Origin: an uncultured SAR86 cluster bacterium
GTDB lineage: Bacteria > Pseudomonadota > Gammaproteobacteria > Magnimaribacterales > D2472
NCBI GenBank assembly: GCA_902593675.1
Contig: CACJJI010000001.1
Coordinates: 186,001-250,000 of the forward strand
Direction of reading: 5' to 3'
Length of the DNA: 64,000 bases
This document shows, piece by piece, positions 19,659-28,255 of the stretch. Within the stretch, counting starts at the first letter, position 1. Every line of letters begins with the position of its first letter. The position numbers and the translations under genes were made by a program. The notes beneath the pieces were generated by a model. The model saw only the letters and a program-made list of their open reading frames with translations. It made no database searches and was not told where the DNA came from.

Positions 19659-20520
19659 ATTTATTGCAACTCTATTTATTTATAGCTTGAGCTCTTTTGC
19701 TTACTGCGAGAATGATGAAGAATACATGATCGAGGTGATTGTTTTTGAGCAGCTTGAAATCATTGGTAATGAGAAGCTTGAGCCAAAAAATTTAAATCTA
19801 ATAAACTTTCAAACTATAGCATTACTAGAAAAACCTAAAATTGTTGTTAATGAAAAAATGATTTCTCAATCTTTTAACCACGATCATCCTGGCTTTGTAG
19901 TAGATCAGCAAACAATCGATCAAATGATTGATGAGCAAAGAAAGGAAGACTCTGATCCCCCGCTATCATCAAAGAAAATAGATGAAAGCAAATGGTATGA
20001 GAAACAGCAAAACCTTAATCAGCTCAATAACATTTATCGACGCCTTGATCGAAGAAAAGAATATCGAATGCTGCATAAAGCATCTTGGCTCCAACCCGCC
20101 TTGAGTGAGGATAGCTCTCCTTTTGTGTATGAAATGTTTGGCAATAATGGATTTTTAATTAAGCTTTACCAAAGTAGGTATTTGCATCTTGATGTGATTG
20201 CTTACCTTGAAGGCAATTTGAAGACTGAAAATAATCAAGAGTTGATCAAAGAAATACGATTTGATGCCCTAAAAAGATCCATTCCAGACAATGTTGCAAA
20301 ACACGAAATCGAGATAAGTTCTGAAATAATGAATTCAGATGAAATATTTAAAATTGAGCCTCAAATAGCTGAGGCTAGTGTAGATTTTTCTGAAGTTATA
20401 AAACTCGGTGAAGTAAAATATTTACTGAATGAAGAAAGAAGAATTTTTAAAAATGAAACTCACTATTTTGACCACCCAAAGATAGGCGTCATTATTTCAG
20501 TTTACGATTCATCCTTATAA
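19645..20520 (+). CDS. CsiV-family exported protein
   Basis: Begins with a signal peptide ([21 protein letters not shown]) followed by [11 protein letters not shown], the opening typical of the CsiV family, in which an envelope protein with an LysM-independent peptidoglycan role lies just downstream of mfd in many gammaproteobacteria. The rest is poorly conserved and charged, with [15 protein letters not shown] and [10 protein letters not shown] recognisable as the family's C-terminal strands. The length of 291 residues is within range. It starts inside the mfd 3' end (14-bp overlap), so translation is likely coupled. Function here is inferred from position and motif only. Confidence 0.75.
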   Translation: MNSFKFIATLFIYSLSSFAYCENDEEYMIEVIVFEQLEIIGNEKLEPKNLNLINFQTIALLEKPKIVVNEKMISQSFNHDHPGFVVDQQTIDQMIDEQRKEDSDPPLSSKKIDESKWYEKQQNLNQLNNIYRRLDRRKEYRMLHKASWLQPALSEDSSPFVYEMFGNNGFLIKLYQSRYLHLDVIAYLEGNLKTENNQELIKEIRFDALKRSIPDNVAKHEIEISSEIMNSDEIFKIEPQIAEASVDFSEVIKLGEVKYLLNEERRIFKNETHYFDHPKIGVIISVYDSSL

Positions 20521-21104
20521 TAAGCATTTTCATCTAGGCTATGGTCTGTCATATCCTTAACACCAGCCAGTTCTGGCAGTTTTTCTAAGAGAGTTTTTTC
20601 TATGCCATCTTTCAATGTCACGTCAACCATTCCACAACCCTGACACCCTCCTCCAAATTGAAGAATGGCATACATATCGTCTGTTATTTCCATCAGACTT
20701 ACCACACCACCATGCGATTCAAGCATAGGATTGATTTCGTTATAAATTACATAATTAACCCTATCCTCTAAAGGGCTATCGGGTGATATGTTGGGTAATC
20801 TTGCGTTTGGAGCCTTAATCGTAAGTTGGCCGCCAAAGTTATCGACATCATAGTTTACTTCAGCATCTACTAGAAAAGGAATACTTCTTTCTTCGACATA
20901 TACGGACAATTTAGGCAAAGAGATTAAGGTATCTGACGGGACTAATTCATCGGGCTTGCAATAAGCTAAGCAAGTTTCTGCATTTGGAGTGCCTGGATCC
21001 GAGATAAAAACTCTTACAGCAGTTCCAGGCTCATTTTTATCTTCAATCAACTTTGCTAAATAATCTTCGGCAGTATTTGTTATTGTGATAATCTTGCTTG
21101 TCAT
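20502..21104 (-). CDS. nfuA: Fe-S biogenesis protein NfuA
   Basis: Carrier that holds a 4Fe-4S cluster at a dimer interface and hands it to target enzymes. The N-terminal degenerate A-type scaffold domain (residues 1-100, [19 protein letters not shown]) and the C-terminal Nfu domain with CxxC at C154/C157 ([11 protein letters not shown]) give the full two-domain form, 200 residues versus 191 in E. coli. Its 3' end overlaps the convergent CsiV-like gene by 19 nt. Its start lies only 3 bp from the divergent DUF2970 gene, so its promoter must sit inside that gene. Confidence 0.95.
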   Translation of the reverse strand: MTSKIITITNTAEDYLAKLIEDKNEPGTAVRVFISDPGTPNAETCLAYCKPDELVPSDTLISLPKLSVYVEERSIPFLVDAEVNYDVDNFGGQLTIKAPNARLPNISPDSPLEDRVNYVIYNEINPMLESHGGVVSLMEITDDMYAILQFGGGCQGCGMVDVTLKDGIEKTLLEKLPELAGVKDMTDHSLDENAYYKDES

Positions 21105-21107
21105 AAT

Positions 21108-21269
21108 ATGTGGTTTAAAAGAATATTGGCTTCATTAATGGGCGTGCGTTCGTCCAAAGATCTTGAAGATGATCTCAACAGTTTCAGCATTCCTAAATTT
21201 ATTTTTTTATTTCTAACCTTAAATGCAGTTTTTATATCTTTTATTATACTCGCAATTAATTTGATATGA
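21108..21269 (+). CDS. DUF2970-family small membrane protein (53 aa, not in ORF track)
   Basis: Read from ATG 21108: [25 protein letters not shown] followed by one membrane helix (residues 28-53). The pattern of a short basic N-terminus, a GVxSSK motif, an acidic stretch and a single C-terminal helix is that of the DUF2970 family, whose role is unknown. Its TGA overlaps the trmA ATG as ATGA, so the two are translationally coupled. It is divergent from nfuA with a 3-bp gap. It is below the track's size limit. Confidence 0.75.
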   Translation: MWFKRILASLMGVRSSKDLEDDLNSFSIPKFIFLFLTLNAVFISFIILAINLI

Positions 21270-22273
21270 ATAAGTTGTCTAAATTCTGCTGCGAACTAGA
21301 GAAGCACGCTGAAATTAAGCCACAAATTTTTCTTTCATCTGCAACTGGGTACAGAGCAAGAGCTGAGTTCGGTTTCAGTAAAAACTCCTACACAATGATG
21401 GAAAGTGAGCAGAAAATATACATGGATAAATCATCAATCCCCCATCCAAGTATTCAGGAAATAATGCCTGATTTACTGATTCAAATTAATAAATCAAAAC
21501 TAATACTCAAAAAATTATTTCAAATTAATTTTAGAACATCAGGAACACATGTTTTAGCCACACTGATTTACCATAAACCACTCCAGGAAGACTGGATTTT
21601 AGCTGCAAAAGATATTCAAAATAATTTTAAAAATCTATCTTTGATTGGAAGAAGTAAAAAACAAAAAGTATTAGTTGATAAAGAAGATCTAGAAGTGATC
21701 AACAATGACGCTAACTCTAGTTTTAAGATCTTACAAAATGATTTAGTTTTTTTTCAGCCTAATTTTTATCTTTACTCTTTAATGATCTCATTCATTTCCA
21801 AGCAATTGGAGGATCCTAGAGATTTATTGGAACTATATTGTGGCTGTGGTGGGTTCACTCTTCCATTGGCGTCAAAATTTAATAAAGTTTTTGCTACAGA
21901 AAACAATAGACATTCAATTAGATTGCTTAAAGAATCCATAAAATTAAATAACCTTTCTAATATTGAAACTGCAAGACTCTCAGACAATGAAACTGCATCT
22001 GCACTTGCTAATGAACGGTCATTTAGAAGATTGGAAAATATAGATATCCAGTCCTATGAATTCAGTCATATTTTAGTAGATCCACCTCGAGCTGGATTAA
22101 GCGATGAGACAATTACTCTATCAAAACAATTTAAAAATATGATTTATATTTCATGTAATCCAGAATCATTTTTAAGAGATATAGTTAAACTTGATAGAGA
22201 AATTGTATCAATTGGTATCTTTGATCAGTTTGCCAATACACAACACTTAGAAGTTATTGCATTTCTAAAATAA
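21266..22273 (+). CDS. trmA: tRNA (uracil-5-)-methyltransferase TrmA
   Basis: Makes 5-methyluridine at position 54 of tRNA with S-adenosylmethionine. The SAM site ELYCGCGGFTLPLA, the motif VDPPRAGLSDET and the nucleophile region IYISCNPESFLRD (cysteine near residue 296) are all present, and the C-terminus has the general base segment FANTQHLEVIAFL (FPHTxHVE type). At 335 residues it is about 30 shorter than E. coli TrmA at the N-terminus. TrmA rather than RlmD/RlmC because no N-terminal TRAM domain or Fe-S cysteine set is seen. Confidence 0.92.
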   Translation: MNKLSKFCCELEKHAEIKPQIFLSSATGYRARAEFGFSKNSYTMMESEQKIYMDKSSIPHPSIQEIMPDLLIQINKSKLILKKLFQINFRTSGTHVLATLIYHKPLQEDWILAAKDIQNNFKNLSLIGRSKKQKVLVDKEDLEVINNDANSSFKILQNDLVFFQPNFYLYSLMISFISKQLEDPRDLLELYCGCGGFTLPLASKFNKVFATENNRHSIRLLKESIKLNNLSNIETARLSDNETASALANERSFRRLENIDIQSYEFSHILVDPPRAGLSDETITLSKQFKNMIYISCNPESFLRDIVKLDREIVSIGIFDQFANTQHLEVIAFLK

Positions 22274-22280
22274 AAAAATT

Positions 22281-22475
22281 CTATACTTTATTACTTGAGT
22301 GTTTGATGTTTGAATTGATCTTTTGAGTATTCTTTTCCACAGTCTGCTTTAACTTTGCTTCGGCAAGCATCCAATCAACTATTTTATCTTCTTGATCCTT
22401 TGTCCTTGCTTGTAAGAGCTTCTTGTGAAGAAAGTCCATTGTTCGGGAATAGCTAGCCATAGCTAAATAATACAC
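22281..22475 (-). CDS. Hypothetical small charged protein
   Basis: A 64-residue ORF convergent with trmA (7-bp gap). I do not recognise a family. After a possible alternative start at M7, the sequence is strongly helical and charged (LHKKLLQARTKDQEDKIVDWMLAEAKLKQTVEKN), fitting a short amphipathic or coiled-coil protein. No signal peptide or membrane helix. It fills an otherwise empty 240-bp gap, and the divergent acyl-CoA dehydrogenase starts 44 bp away. It could be a chance ORF. Confidence 0.45.
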   Translation of the reverse strand: MYYLAMASYSRTMDFLHKKLLQARTKDQEDKIVDWMLAEAKLKQTVEKNTQKINSNIKHSSNKV

Positions 22476-22519
22476 TAAGATATTGCCTTGAGAAATGAAG
22501 ATGAGATACTAAGATCTAA

Positions 22520-23701
22520 ATGTTAATTCAATTAAGCCAAAAACAATTAAAACTTCAAAATGAACTTCAAGAATATTTTGAAAGCTTAATTACACCAACT
22601 CTTAAAGCAGAATTAAGTCAACCAGAATATTTCGAGGGTGGTGGACCTGAATTTAAAAAGGCTATGAAAACCATGGGTTCTGATGGGTGGATAGGCTTAA
22701 GCTGGAAAAAAGAATTTGGAGGCAAAGAGCTTAGTCCAATTGAACAATACATCTTTGTAGAAACAGTTATGAGAACTGGCTTCCCCTTCCCCTTTTTAAC
22801 AACTGAATCTGTTGGCCCTATGATTGCAGAACATGGCTCTGAATGGGCAAAGGAAGAAATTGCAACCAAGATTCTTAAAGGCGAGCTAATTTTTGGTATT
22901 GGTTACTCAGAACCAAATTCAGGTACAGACCTAGCATCATTGCAAACCAAAGTTATTAAACAAACAGATGGATACCTGATCAATGGTCAGAAGATGTGGA
23001 CAAGTTTAGCTAATTTCTCTGACTATATTTGGTTAGCAACAAGGACTGATTTTGAAGCAAAAAATCATAAAGGTATCTCAATGTTCATTGTTCCGACGGA
23101 TGATCCTGGATTTTCAATGTCAGCAATAAATACCTTGGGAGACGTCAGAACCAATGCAACATTTTATGACAATATTCTTGTGCCTGAATCTCACCTTGTT
23201 GGAGAACTTAATCAAGGTTGGTCCTTGATCACAAGCCAGCTTAACTTAGAACGGTTGGCGCTTGTAAATCATGGGCCTGTAGAGCAGCTGTACAAGGATG
23301 TCTTAAAAACTGCTCAATCTACGAAAATTGATAACAATCAATATTTAAGCGACCTCTCATGGGTTAAACATAATTTTGCTCATGTTCACTCAGGCATTGA
23401 AGCTCTTAAACTGATTTGCTGGAAACAAACATGGATTATGGAATCAGACCAATTAAATATGGCTGAGGCATCTGTTGCAAAGGTCTATGGATCTGAATTT
23501 TTTATTGAAGCCTACAGGCTTTTAATGGAAGTTATGGGTGAGCTCAGCATTCTAAAAAATGATTCTGATTTAACGATCTTAAATGCGAGACTTGAACGTA
23601 TGTACAGAACTGCTTCAATTCTAACCTTTGGTGGTGGAACCAATGAAGTCCAGAGAGATATTATTGCAATGGCTGGGTTGTTAATGCCAAGGACACGCTA
23701 A
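22520..23701 (+). CDS. Acyl-CoA dehydrogenase, large-subunit type (second pair)
   Basis: Second large-type acyl-CoA dehydrogenase in the window. Flavin-contact motif IGYSEPNSGTDLASLQTKV, strand MWTSLANFSDYIWLATRTD and the C-terminal FGGGTNEVQRDIIAMAGLLMPR are family features. It is 393 residues, FadE26/ChsE4-like in size. It shares TAATG (1 bp) with the following small-type gene, which strongly suggests a stoichiometric heteromer. The N-terminus is short, starting MLIQLSQKQLKLQNELQEYF. Clearly diverged from the pair at 14-16 kb, so probably a different acyl-CoA substrate. Confidence 0.87.
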   Translation: MLIQLSQKQLKLQNELQEYFESLITPTLKAELSQPEYFEGGGPEFKKAMKTMGSDGWIGLSWKKEFGGKELSPIEQYIFVETVMRTGFPFPFLTTESVGPMIAEHGSEWAKEEIATKILKGELIFGIGYSEPNSGTDLASLQTKVIKQTDGYLINGQKMWTSLANFSDYIWLATRTDFEAKNHKGISMFIVPTDDPGFSMSAINTLGDVRTNATFYDNILVPESHLVGELNQGWSLITSQLNLERLALVNHGPVEQLYKDVLKTAQSTKIDNNQYLSDLSWVKHNFAHVHSGIEALKLICWKQTWIMESDQLNMAEASVAKVYGSEFFIEAYRLLMEVMGELSILKNDSDLTILNARLERMYRTASILTFGGGTNEVQRDIIAMAGLLMPRTR

Positions 23702-24807
23702 TGGATTTTTCTGAGCAATCACATCAAACTGAAATCAGGGATTCATTGAATAAGATTCTCAGCGAGCATTGCTCGCAAGAACTCTTAAAAGAATATGATG
23801 CAAACTTCAAACATGATGAAAGTTTACTGTCTCTATTGTCTGCTAATGGTTTTTTAGGATTGGGTCTAAATGAAAAATACGGAGGCAGTGGTGAAGATCT
23901 CTATGATCTAGGTATATTATTTGAGCGGCTTGGATACCATGCTGCGCCATTGAGTTTAAGCGGTTGCTTGGTAGATGTGGCTCAAACAATTCAGAAATTT
24001 GGTAATGAAGAATCTTGTAAAGAAATACTGAGCTCAATCATTGCGGGTGAAATCTACACCTCAGCAATTTTAGAACCCTTCAACCAAGATCCTGAAAATC
24101 CAATGACTACAGCTAAAATAGAAAATGATCAGCTGATAATTTCAGGAACTAAATATTTATCTGAAATATCATCAATGGCTAAAAGTATTCTTATTTCAGC
24201 TAATTCAAGTGAAGGTGTTTTATTGGTTCTAGTTGAATCAGATAAAGTTAAATTAACAGAGTTATCTAGCACTGCCAATTCTCCTCTTTTTAAAGTAGAG
24301 CTAGATTCAGTGAGAATAAGTAGAAGATCTATTATTCATGAACAAGGACGGGGTTTAGAGGCTTTGAGGTACCTCATTCAAATAAACATGGTAATGAGAA
24401 GTTATATTGCACTAGGTATTACTGAAAAGATGACATCATTAGTAGCGGGATATACATCTGAGAGAGAACAATTTGGAAGAGTAATCGGGACATTCCAGGC
24501 TGTATCGCATAGAGCTGCAGATTGTTTTATAGAGCTTGAATGCTTAAGACTTGTTAATCAGCAAGCATCTATAAATTTAAATACCAGTCTTGATTGTGAA
24601 AATGATGCCTTGATATCTAAGATTTGGGCTGGTAATGCATGTCATAAAATTAGTTACTCAGCTCAACACCTTCATGGGGGAATGGGCGTAGATAAAGATT
24701 ATGTTCTATGGAGATACTGTTTGCTGGCTAAAGAATGTGAGCTTATTAATGGCTCAGCCAGTCAAAATATTGACAGACTGGGCATAAATATAACTACAAA
24801 TCAATAA
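23701..24807 (+). CDS. Acyl-CoA dehydrogenase, small-subunit type (second pair)
   Basis: Small partner of the preceding gene (368 residues). MDFSEQSHQTEIRDSLNKIL at the N-terminus, SEREQFGRVIGTFQAVSHRAAD and AQHLHGGMGVDKDYVLWRY at the C-terminus are diagnostic of the family. The middle domain lacks the classical flavin-contact sequence, as in the non-catalytic half of heteromeric enzymes. It starts on the stop codon of the large subunit gene. It ends 1 bp from the convergent etfA stop. Confidence 0.85.
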   Translation: MDFSEQSHQTEIRDSLNKILSEHCSQELLKEYDANFKHDESLLSLLSANGFLGLGLNEKYGGSGEDLYDLGILFERLGYHAAPLSLSGCLVDVAQTIQKFGNEESCKEILSSIIAGEIYTSAILEPFNQDPENPMTTAKIENDQLIISGTKYLSEISSMAKSILISANSSEGVLLVLVESDKVKLTELSSTANSPLFKVELDSVRISRRSIIHEQGRGLEALRYLIQINMVMRSYIALGITEKMTSLVAGYTSEREQFGRVIGTFQAVSHRAADCFIELECLRLVNQQASINLNTSLDCENDALISKIWAGNACHKISYSAQHLHGGMGVDKDYVLWRYCLLAKECELINGSASQNIDRLGINITTNQ

Positions 24808-24808
24808 G

Positions 24809-25738
24809 TTACAGCTGTTCAGCTAACTCAGGCAAGGCGTTAAATAAATCAGCAACTAGGCCGTAATCGGCTACCTGAAATATAGGGGCATCCTCATCTT
24901 TGTTTATTGCAACGATTACTTTTGAGTCCTTCATTCCTGCTAAATGCTGAATTGCTCCACTAATTCCAACTGCTATATATAAATCAGGAGCAACAATTTT
25001 ACCTGTTTGACCAACCTGATAATCATTTGGAACAAATCCTGCATCTACAGCTGCTCTTGAGGCTCCAACTGCAGCTCCAAGTTTGTCAGCAATAGTTTCC
25101 AAGAGATGGAAATTGTCACCTGATTGCATGCCTCGACCACCTGAAATTACAATACTTGCAGCGGTAAGCTCAGGTCTATCGCTTTGAGCTATCTCTTCAT
25201 TTACGAATGAAGATAAATCAGATATTCCATCAGCTGAAATTGGTTCTACAGATGCAGATCCACCGCTAGCATTGACAGGATCAAAAGCAGTAGCTCTGAC
25301 AGTGATAACTTTTATTGCATCGCTAGATTTAACTGTCGCTATGCAACTACCAGCATAAATTGGACGTTTAAAAGTATCCTCTGATACAACTTCAGTAATT
25401 TCAGAAATTTGCTGAACATCAAGCAATGCACTAAGTCTTGGTAAAACATTCTTACCGAAAGTTGTGGCTGGAGCGAGAATATGAGAATAATCAGCTGAAA
25501 TTGATTTAATTAAATTTGCTGTGCTCTCGGCTAATTGATTTTCGTAGGCAGAGTCATCGACTAAGATAACTTTTTCGATGCCCTCAACAGCTGCAGCTTC
25601 ATCAGCCACAGATTGACAAGAACTGCCTGCTACCAGTATGTGGACTGCACCACCAATTACATTTGCCGCTGCTACAGTGTTAAGTGTTGCTGGCTTAAGA
25701 TTCGAATTATCGTGCTCTGCTATAACTAATGTACTCAT
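24809..25738 (-). CDS. etfA: Electron transfer flavoprotein alpha subunit
   Basis: Accepts electrons from acyl-CoA dehydrogenases and passes them to ETF-QO. The FAD-binding C-terminal domain is evident: [40 protein letters not shown] and [26 protein letters not shown]. At 309 residues it matches the short bacterial EtfA. It overlaps etfB by 4 bp. Placement between acyl-CoA dehydrogenases and ETF-QO marks it as the beta-oxidation ETF and not the bifurcating type. Confidence 0.97.
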   Translation of the reverse strand: MSTLVIAEHDNSNLKPATLNTVAAANVIGGAVHILVAGSSCQSVADEAAAVEGIEKVILVDDSAYENQLAESTANLIKSISADYSHILAPATTFGKNVLPRLSALLDVQQISEITEVVSEDTFKRPIYAGSCIATVKSSDAIKVITVRATAFDPVNASGGSASVEPISADGISDLSSFVNEEIAQSDRPELTAASIVISGGRGMQSGDNFHLLETIADKLGAAVGASRAAVDAGFVPNDYQVGQTGKIVAPDLYIAVGISGAIQHLAGMKDSKVIVAINKDEDAPIFQVADYGLVADLFNALPELAEQL

Positions 25739-26487
25739 GAAATCACCTTTGCTTCATTTTTTAATTTGCCAACTAATTCTTCAACTGATTCAACCTTAAT
25801 ACCTTCTTGTCTTGCGGCTGGTAATTCAACTGAAAGCAATTCCATACGAGGTGCTGTATCAATGCCCATAGCATCAATAGGTTGAACATCTAATTCTTTT
25901 TTCTTTGCCTTCATGATATTAGGCAATGATGCGTAACGGGGTTCGTTCAATCTTAGATCAGTAGTAATAATGGCTGGAAGTGAAACTTTAATAGTTTGAA
26001 GACCACCATCAATTTCACGAGTAACGGAAGCTGAGTCTCCATCAATGGAAATTTCTGAAGCAAAAGTCGCTTGACCATAATTTAATAGAGCTGCAAGCAT
26101 CTGACCTGTCTGATTGTTATCTCCATCAATAGCTTGCTTACCAAGTATTACAAGCTGGGGTGATTCAGCCTCAATAACTTTTGATAATGCTTTGGCAATT
26201 GCTAGAGGTTCAAGCAATGAATCTGTTTCGACTAATATTGCTCTATCCGCACCTAATGCTAAAGCAGTTCTGAGCTGCTCCTGCGAGTCTGATTTACCAA
26301 CTGTTACTGCAACAACTTCTGATGCAGTCCCAGCCTCTTTTAGTCTAACAGCTTCTTCGATGGCAATTTCACAAAAGGGGTTCATTGCCATTTTAACATT
26401 ATTAAGATCAACGTCTGATTGATCTCCAAGCGGTCTAACTTTAACGTTATAATCAACAACACGTTTAATGGGTACTACTATTTTCAT
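25735..26487 (-). CDS. etfB: Electron transfer flavoprotein beta subunit
   Basis: AMP-binding partner of EtfA. Starts [19 protein letters not shown]; contains [17 protein letters not shown] and [23 protein letters not shown], then the ETF signature [31 protein letters not shown], which interacts with dehydrogenases. 250 residues, as expected. First gene of the etfBA pair; divergent from ETF-QO with a 142-bp gap. Confidence 0.97.
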   Translation of the reverse strand: MKIVVPIKRVVDYNVKVRPLGDQSDVDLNNVKMAMNPFCEIAIEEAVRLKEAGTASEVVAVTVGKSDSQEQLRTALALGADRAILVETDSLLEPLAIAKALSKVIEAESPQLVILGKQAIDGDNNQTGQMLAALLNYGQATFASEISIDGDSASVTREIDGGLQTIKVSLPAIITTDLRLNEPRYASLPNIMKAKKKELDVQPIDAMGIDTAPRMELLSVELPAARQEGIKVESVEELVGKLKNEAKVIS

Positions 26488-26629
26488 ATATAGGGCTCGT
26501 TAATTTTGAAACTATTATATTTCGTTATAATTATTTATCAATTTTTAATATAATAATATTCGTTCGATAGTTATGTAAGGGATATAATTGTAATGTTTTT
26601 TTACCACTAAAAAAAGAGGGAGCTGGCTC
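26488..26629. promoter_or_regulatory. AT-rich divergent regulatory region between etfB and ETF-QO
   Basis: This 142-bp gap is almost entirely A/T, with several TATAAT-like strings (for example TTATAAT near 26525 and TATAAT near 26583) on either strand. A clear GAGGG ribosome-binding site (AAAGAGGGAGC) precedes the ETF-QO start. I looked for a PsrA- or FadR-type palindrome and found none that convinced me. Confidence 0.4.
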
Positions 26630-28255
26630 ATGGAAAGAGAAGTAATGGAATACGATGTTGTTATAGTTGGAGGCGGTCCTTCAGGGTTAAGCGCCGCAAT
26701 TAGACTTGCTCAACTCTCAAAAGAACACAATAAACCACTCGAAATATGCTTGCTTGAAAAAGGCTCAGAAATTGGAGCCCATATTCTTTCTGGTAATGTT
26801 TTTCAACCAACTGCTCTAAATGAATTAATTCCGGATTGGAAAGAAAAAAACTGCCCGCTAAATGTTCCAGTTAAAAAAGATAAATTAATGTTTCTCTTTA
26901 AAAAATTTGGAATATCTATCCCCTCTTTTGTCATGCCTCCTATGAATAACCATGGTAACTACGTGACAAGTTTAGGAAATCTTTGTCGCTGGCTCGCTAC
27001 CCAAGCTGAAGAAATGGGTATAGAGATCTTTCCTGGATTCCCAGCAAGTGAGATTCTGTATGAAAATGATAAAGTCGTTGGCGTTCGAACTGGCGATATG
27101 GGAGTTGGCCAAGATGGTGAGCAAAAGCCTGGATTTGAAGCTGGTATTGATATCAAAGCTAAATACACTATCTTTGGAGAAGGATGTCGGGGTCATCTAG
27201 GGAAGCAGCTTATAGCTAAATATGAATTGGACAAGGATAAAGATCCTCAGCACTATGGTATTGGTTTTAAAGAGGTCTGGAAAATTAAAGATGAGGTTCA
27301 TGAAGAAGGATTGGTTATACATACTAACGGATGGCCTAGCGCAAAAAATACTCCTGCTGGATCCTATCTCTACCATGCTGATAATAATGAAGTCTACCTA
27401 GGCTATGTTGTTCCTCTCGATTATGAAAACCCCCATTTAAGTCCTTTTGATGAGTTTCAAACATGGAAAACACACCCATCAATTAAGCCATACTTAGAAG
27501 GCGGTGAAAGACTGACCTATGGAGCAAGAGCTTTGATTAAAGGCGGTATTCAGTCTCTTCCTAGCATGGAATTCCCTGGCGGATTATTGGTAGGAGATAA
27601 TGCAGGAACACTTAACTTCTCAAAAATTAAAGGCTCTCATACTGCAATGAAATCAGGAATGCTTGCCGCAGAAGCAATCTTTAATAACATTGATTCTGAA
27701 GGTACCTTGCAATTTGATGAAATGATTGCAGGGAGCTGGATACATGCAGAACTTCATAAATCTAGAAATTTTGGTCCAATGTTTCATAAATTTGGTGCGC
27801 TAATAGGAGCTGCTTTTAATGCTATCGATCAACTTATTTTTAGAGGCAATTTACCTTTTACTCTTCATCACACAACCCCAGATTATGCTTGCTTAAAACC
27901 TGCAGCCGATATGCCAGTTATTGAATATCCAAAACCAGATGGAAAAATTAGCTTTGATAAATTGAGCAGTGTTTTCTTGTCTAACACCTATCATGAAGAA
28001 GACCAGCCCTGCCATCTAACATTGAAGGATTCATCCATTCCTATCCTTCAAAATCTTCCAATGTATGCAGAGCCGGCTCAAAGATATTGCCCAGCTGGGG
28101 TATATGAGGTTGTTGAAAAAGATTCAGGCTCAGAATTTGTTATCAATGGTCAAAACTGTGTGCATTGCAAAACGTGCGATATTAAAGATCCTGCACAGAA
28201 TATTACCTGGGTCACACCTGAGGGAACTGGCGGCCCGAATTACCCAAATATGTAA
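26630..28255 (+). CDS. Electron transfer flavoprotein-ubiquinone oxidoreductase
   Basis: Membrane-associated flavoprotein that moves electrons from reduced ETF to ubiquinone. FAD dinucleotide motif VVIVGGGPSGLSAAIRLA near residues 10-26; LLEKGSEIGAHILSGNVF; C-terminal 4Fe-4S ferredoxin-like part with CPAGVYEV and CVHCKTCDIKDP. The C-terminus ITWVTPEGTGGPNYPNM is standard. 541 residues against about 550 in the family. An alternative start at M6 (MEYDVVIVGGG) is equally plausible; the ribosome-binding site spacing favours the first. The lipoprotein gene downstream begins on its stop codon. Confidence 0.96.
   Translation: MEREVMEYDVVIVGGGPSGLSAAIRLAQLSKEHNKPLEICLLEKGSEIGAHILSGNVFQPTALNELIPDWKEKNCPLNVPVKKDKLMFLFKKFGISIPSFVMPPMNNHGNYVTSLGNLCRWLATQAEEMGIEIFPGFPASEILYENDKVVGVRTGDMGVGQDGEQKPGFEAGIDIKAKYTIFGEGCRGHLGKQLIAKYELDKDKDPQHYGIGFKEVWKIKDEVHEEGLVIHTNGWPSAKNTPAGSYLYHADNNEVYLGYVVPLDYENPHLSPFDEFQTWKTHPSIKPYLEGGERLTYGARALIKGGIQSLPSMEFPGGLLVGDNAGTLNFSKIKGSHTAMKSGMLAAEAIFNNIDSEGTLQFDEMIAGSWIHAELHKSRNFGPMFHKFGALIGAAFNAIDQLIFRGNLPFTLHHTTPDYACLKPAADMPVIEYPKPDGKISFDKLSSVFLSNTYHEEDQPCHLTLKDSSIPILQNLPMYAEPAQRYCPAGVYEVVEKDSGSEFVINGQNCVHCKTCDIKDPAQNITWVTPEGTGGPNYPNM

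Noticed and set aside
26488-26629. A PsrA or FadR operator between etfB and ETF-QO
   Set aside because: No palindrome close to either consensus could be found by eye in the AT-rich gap.
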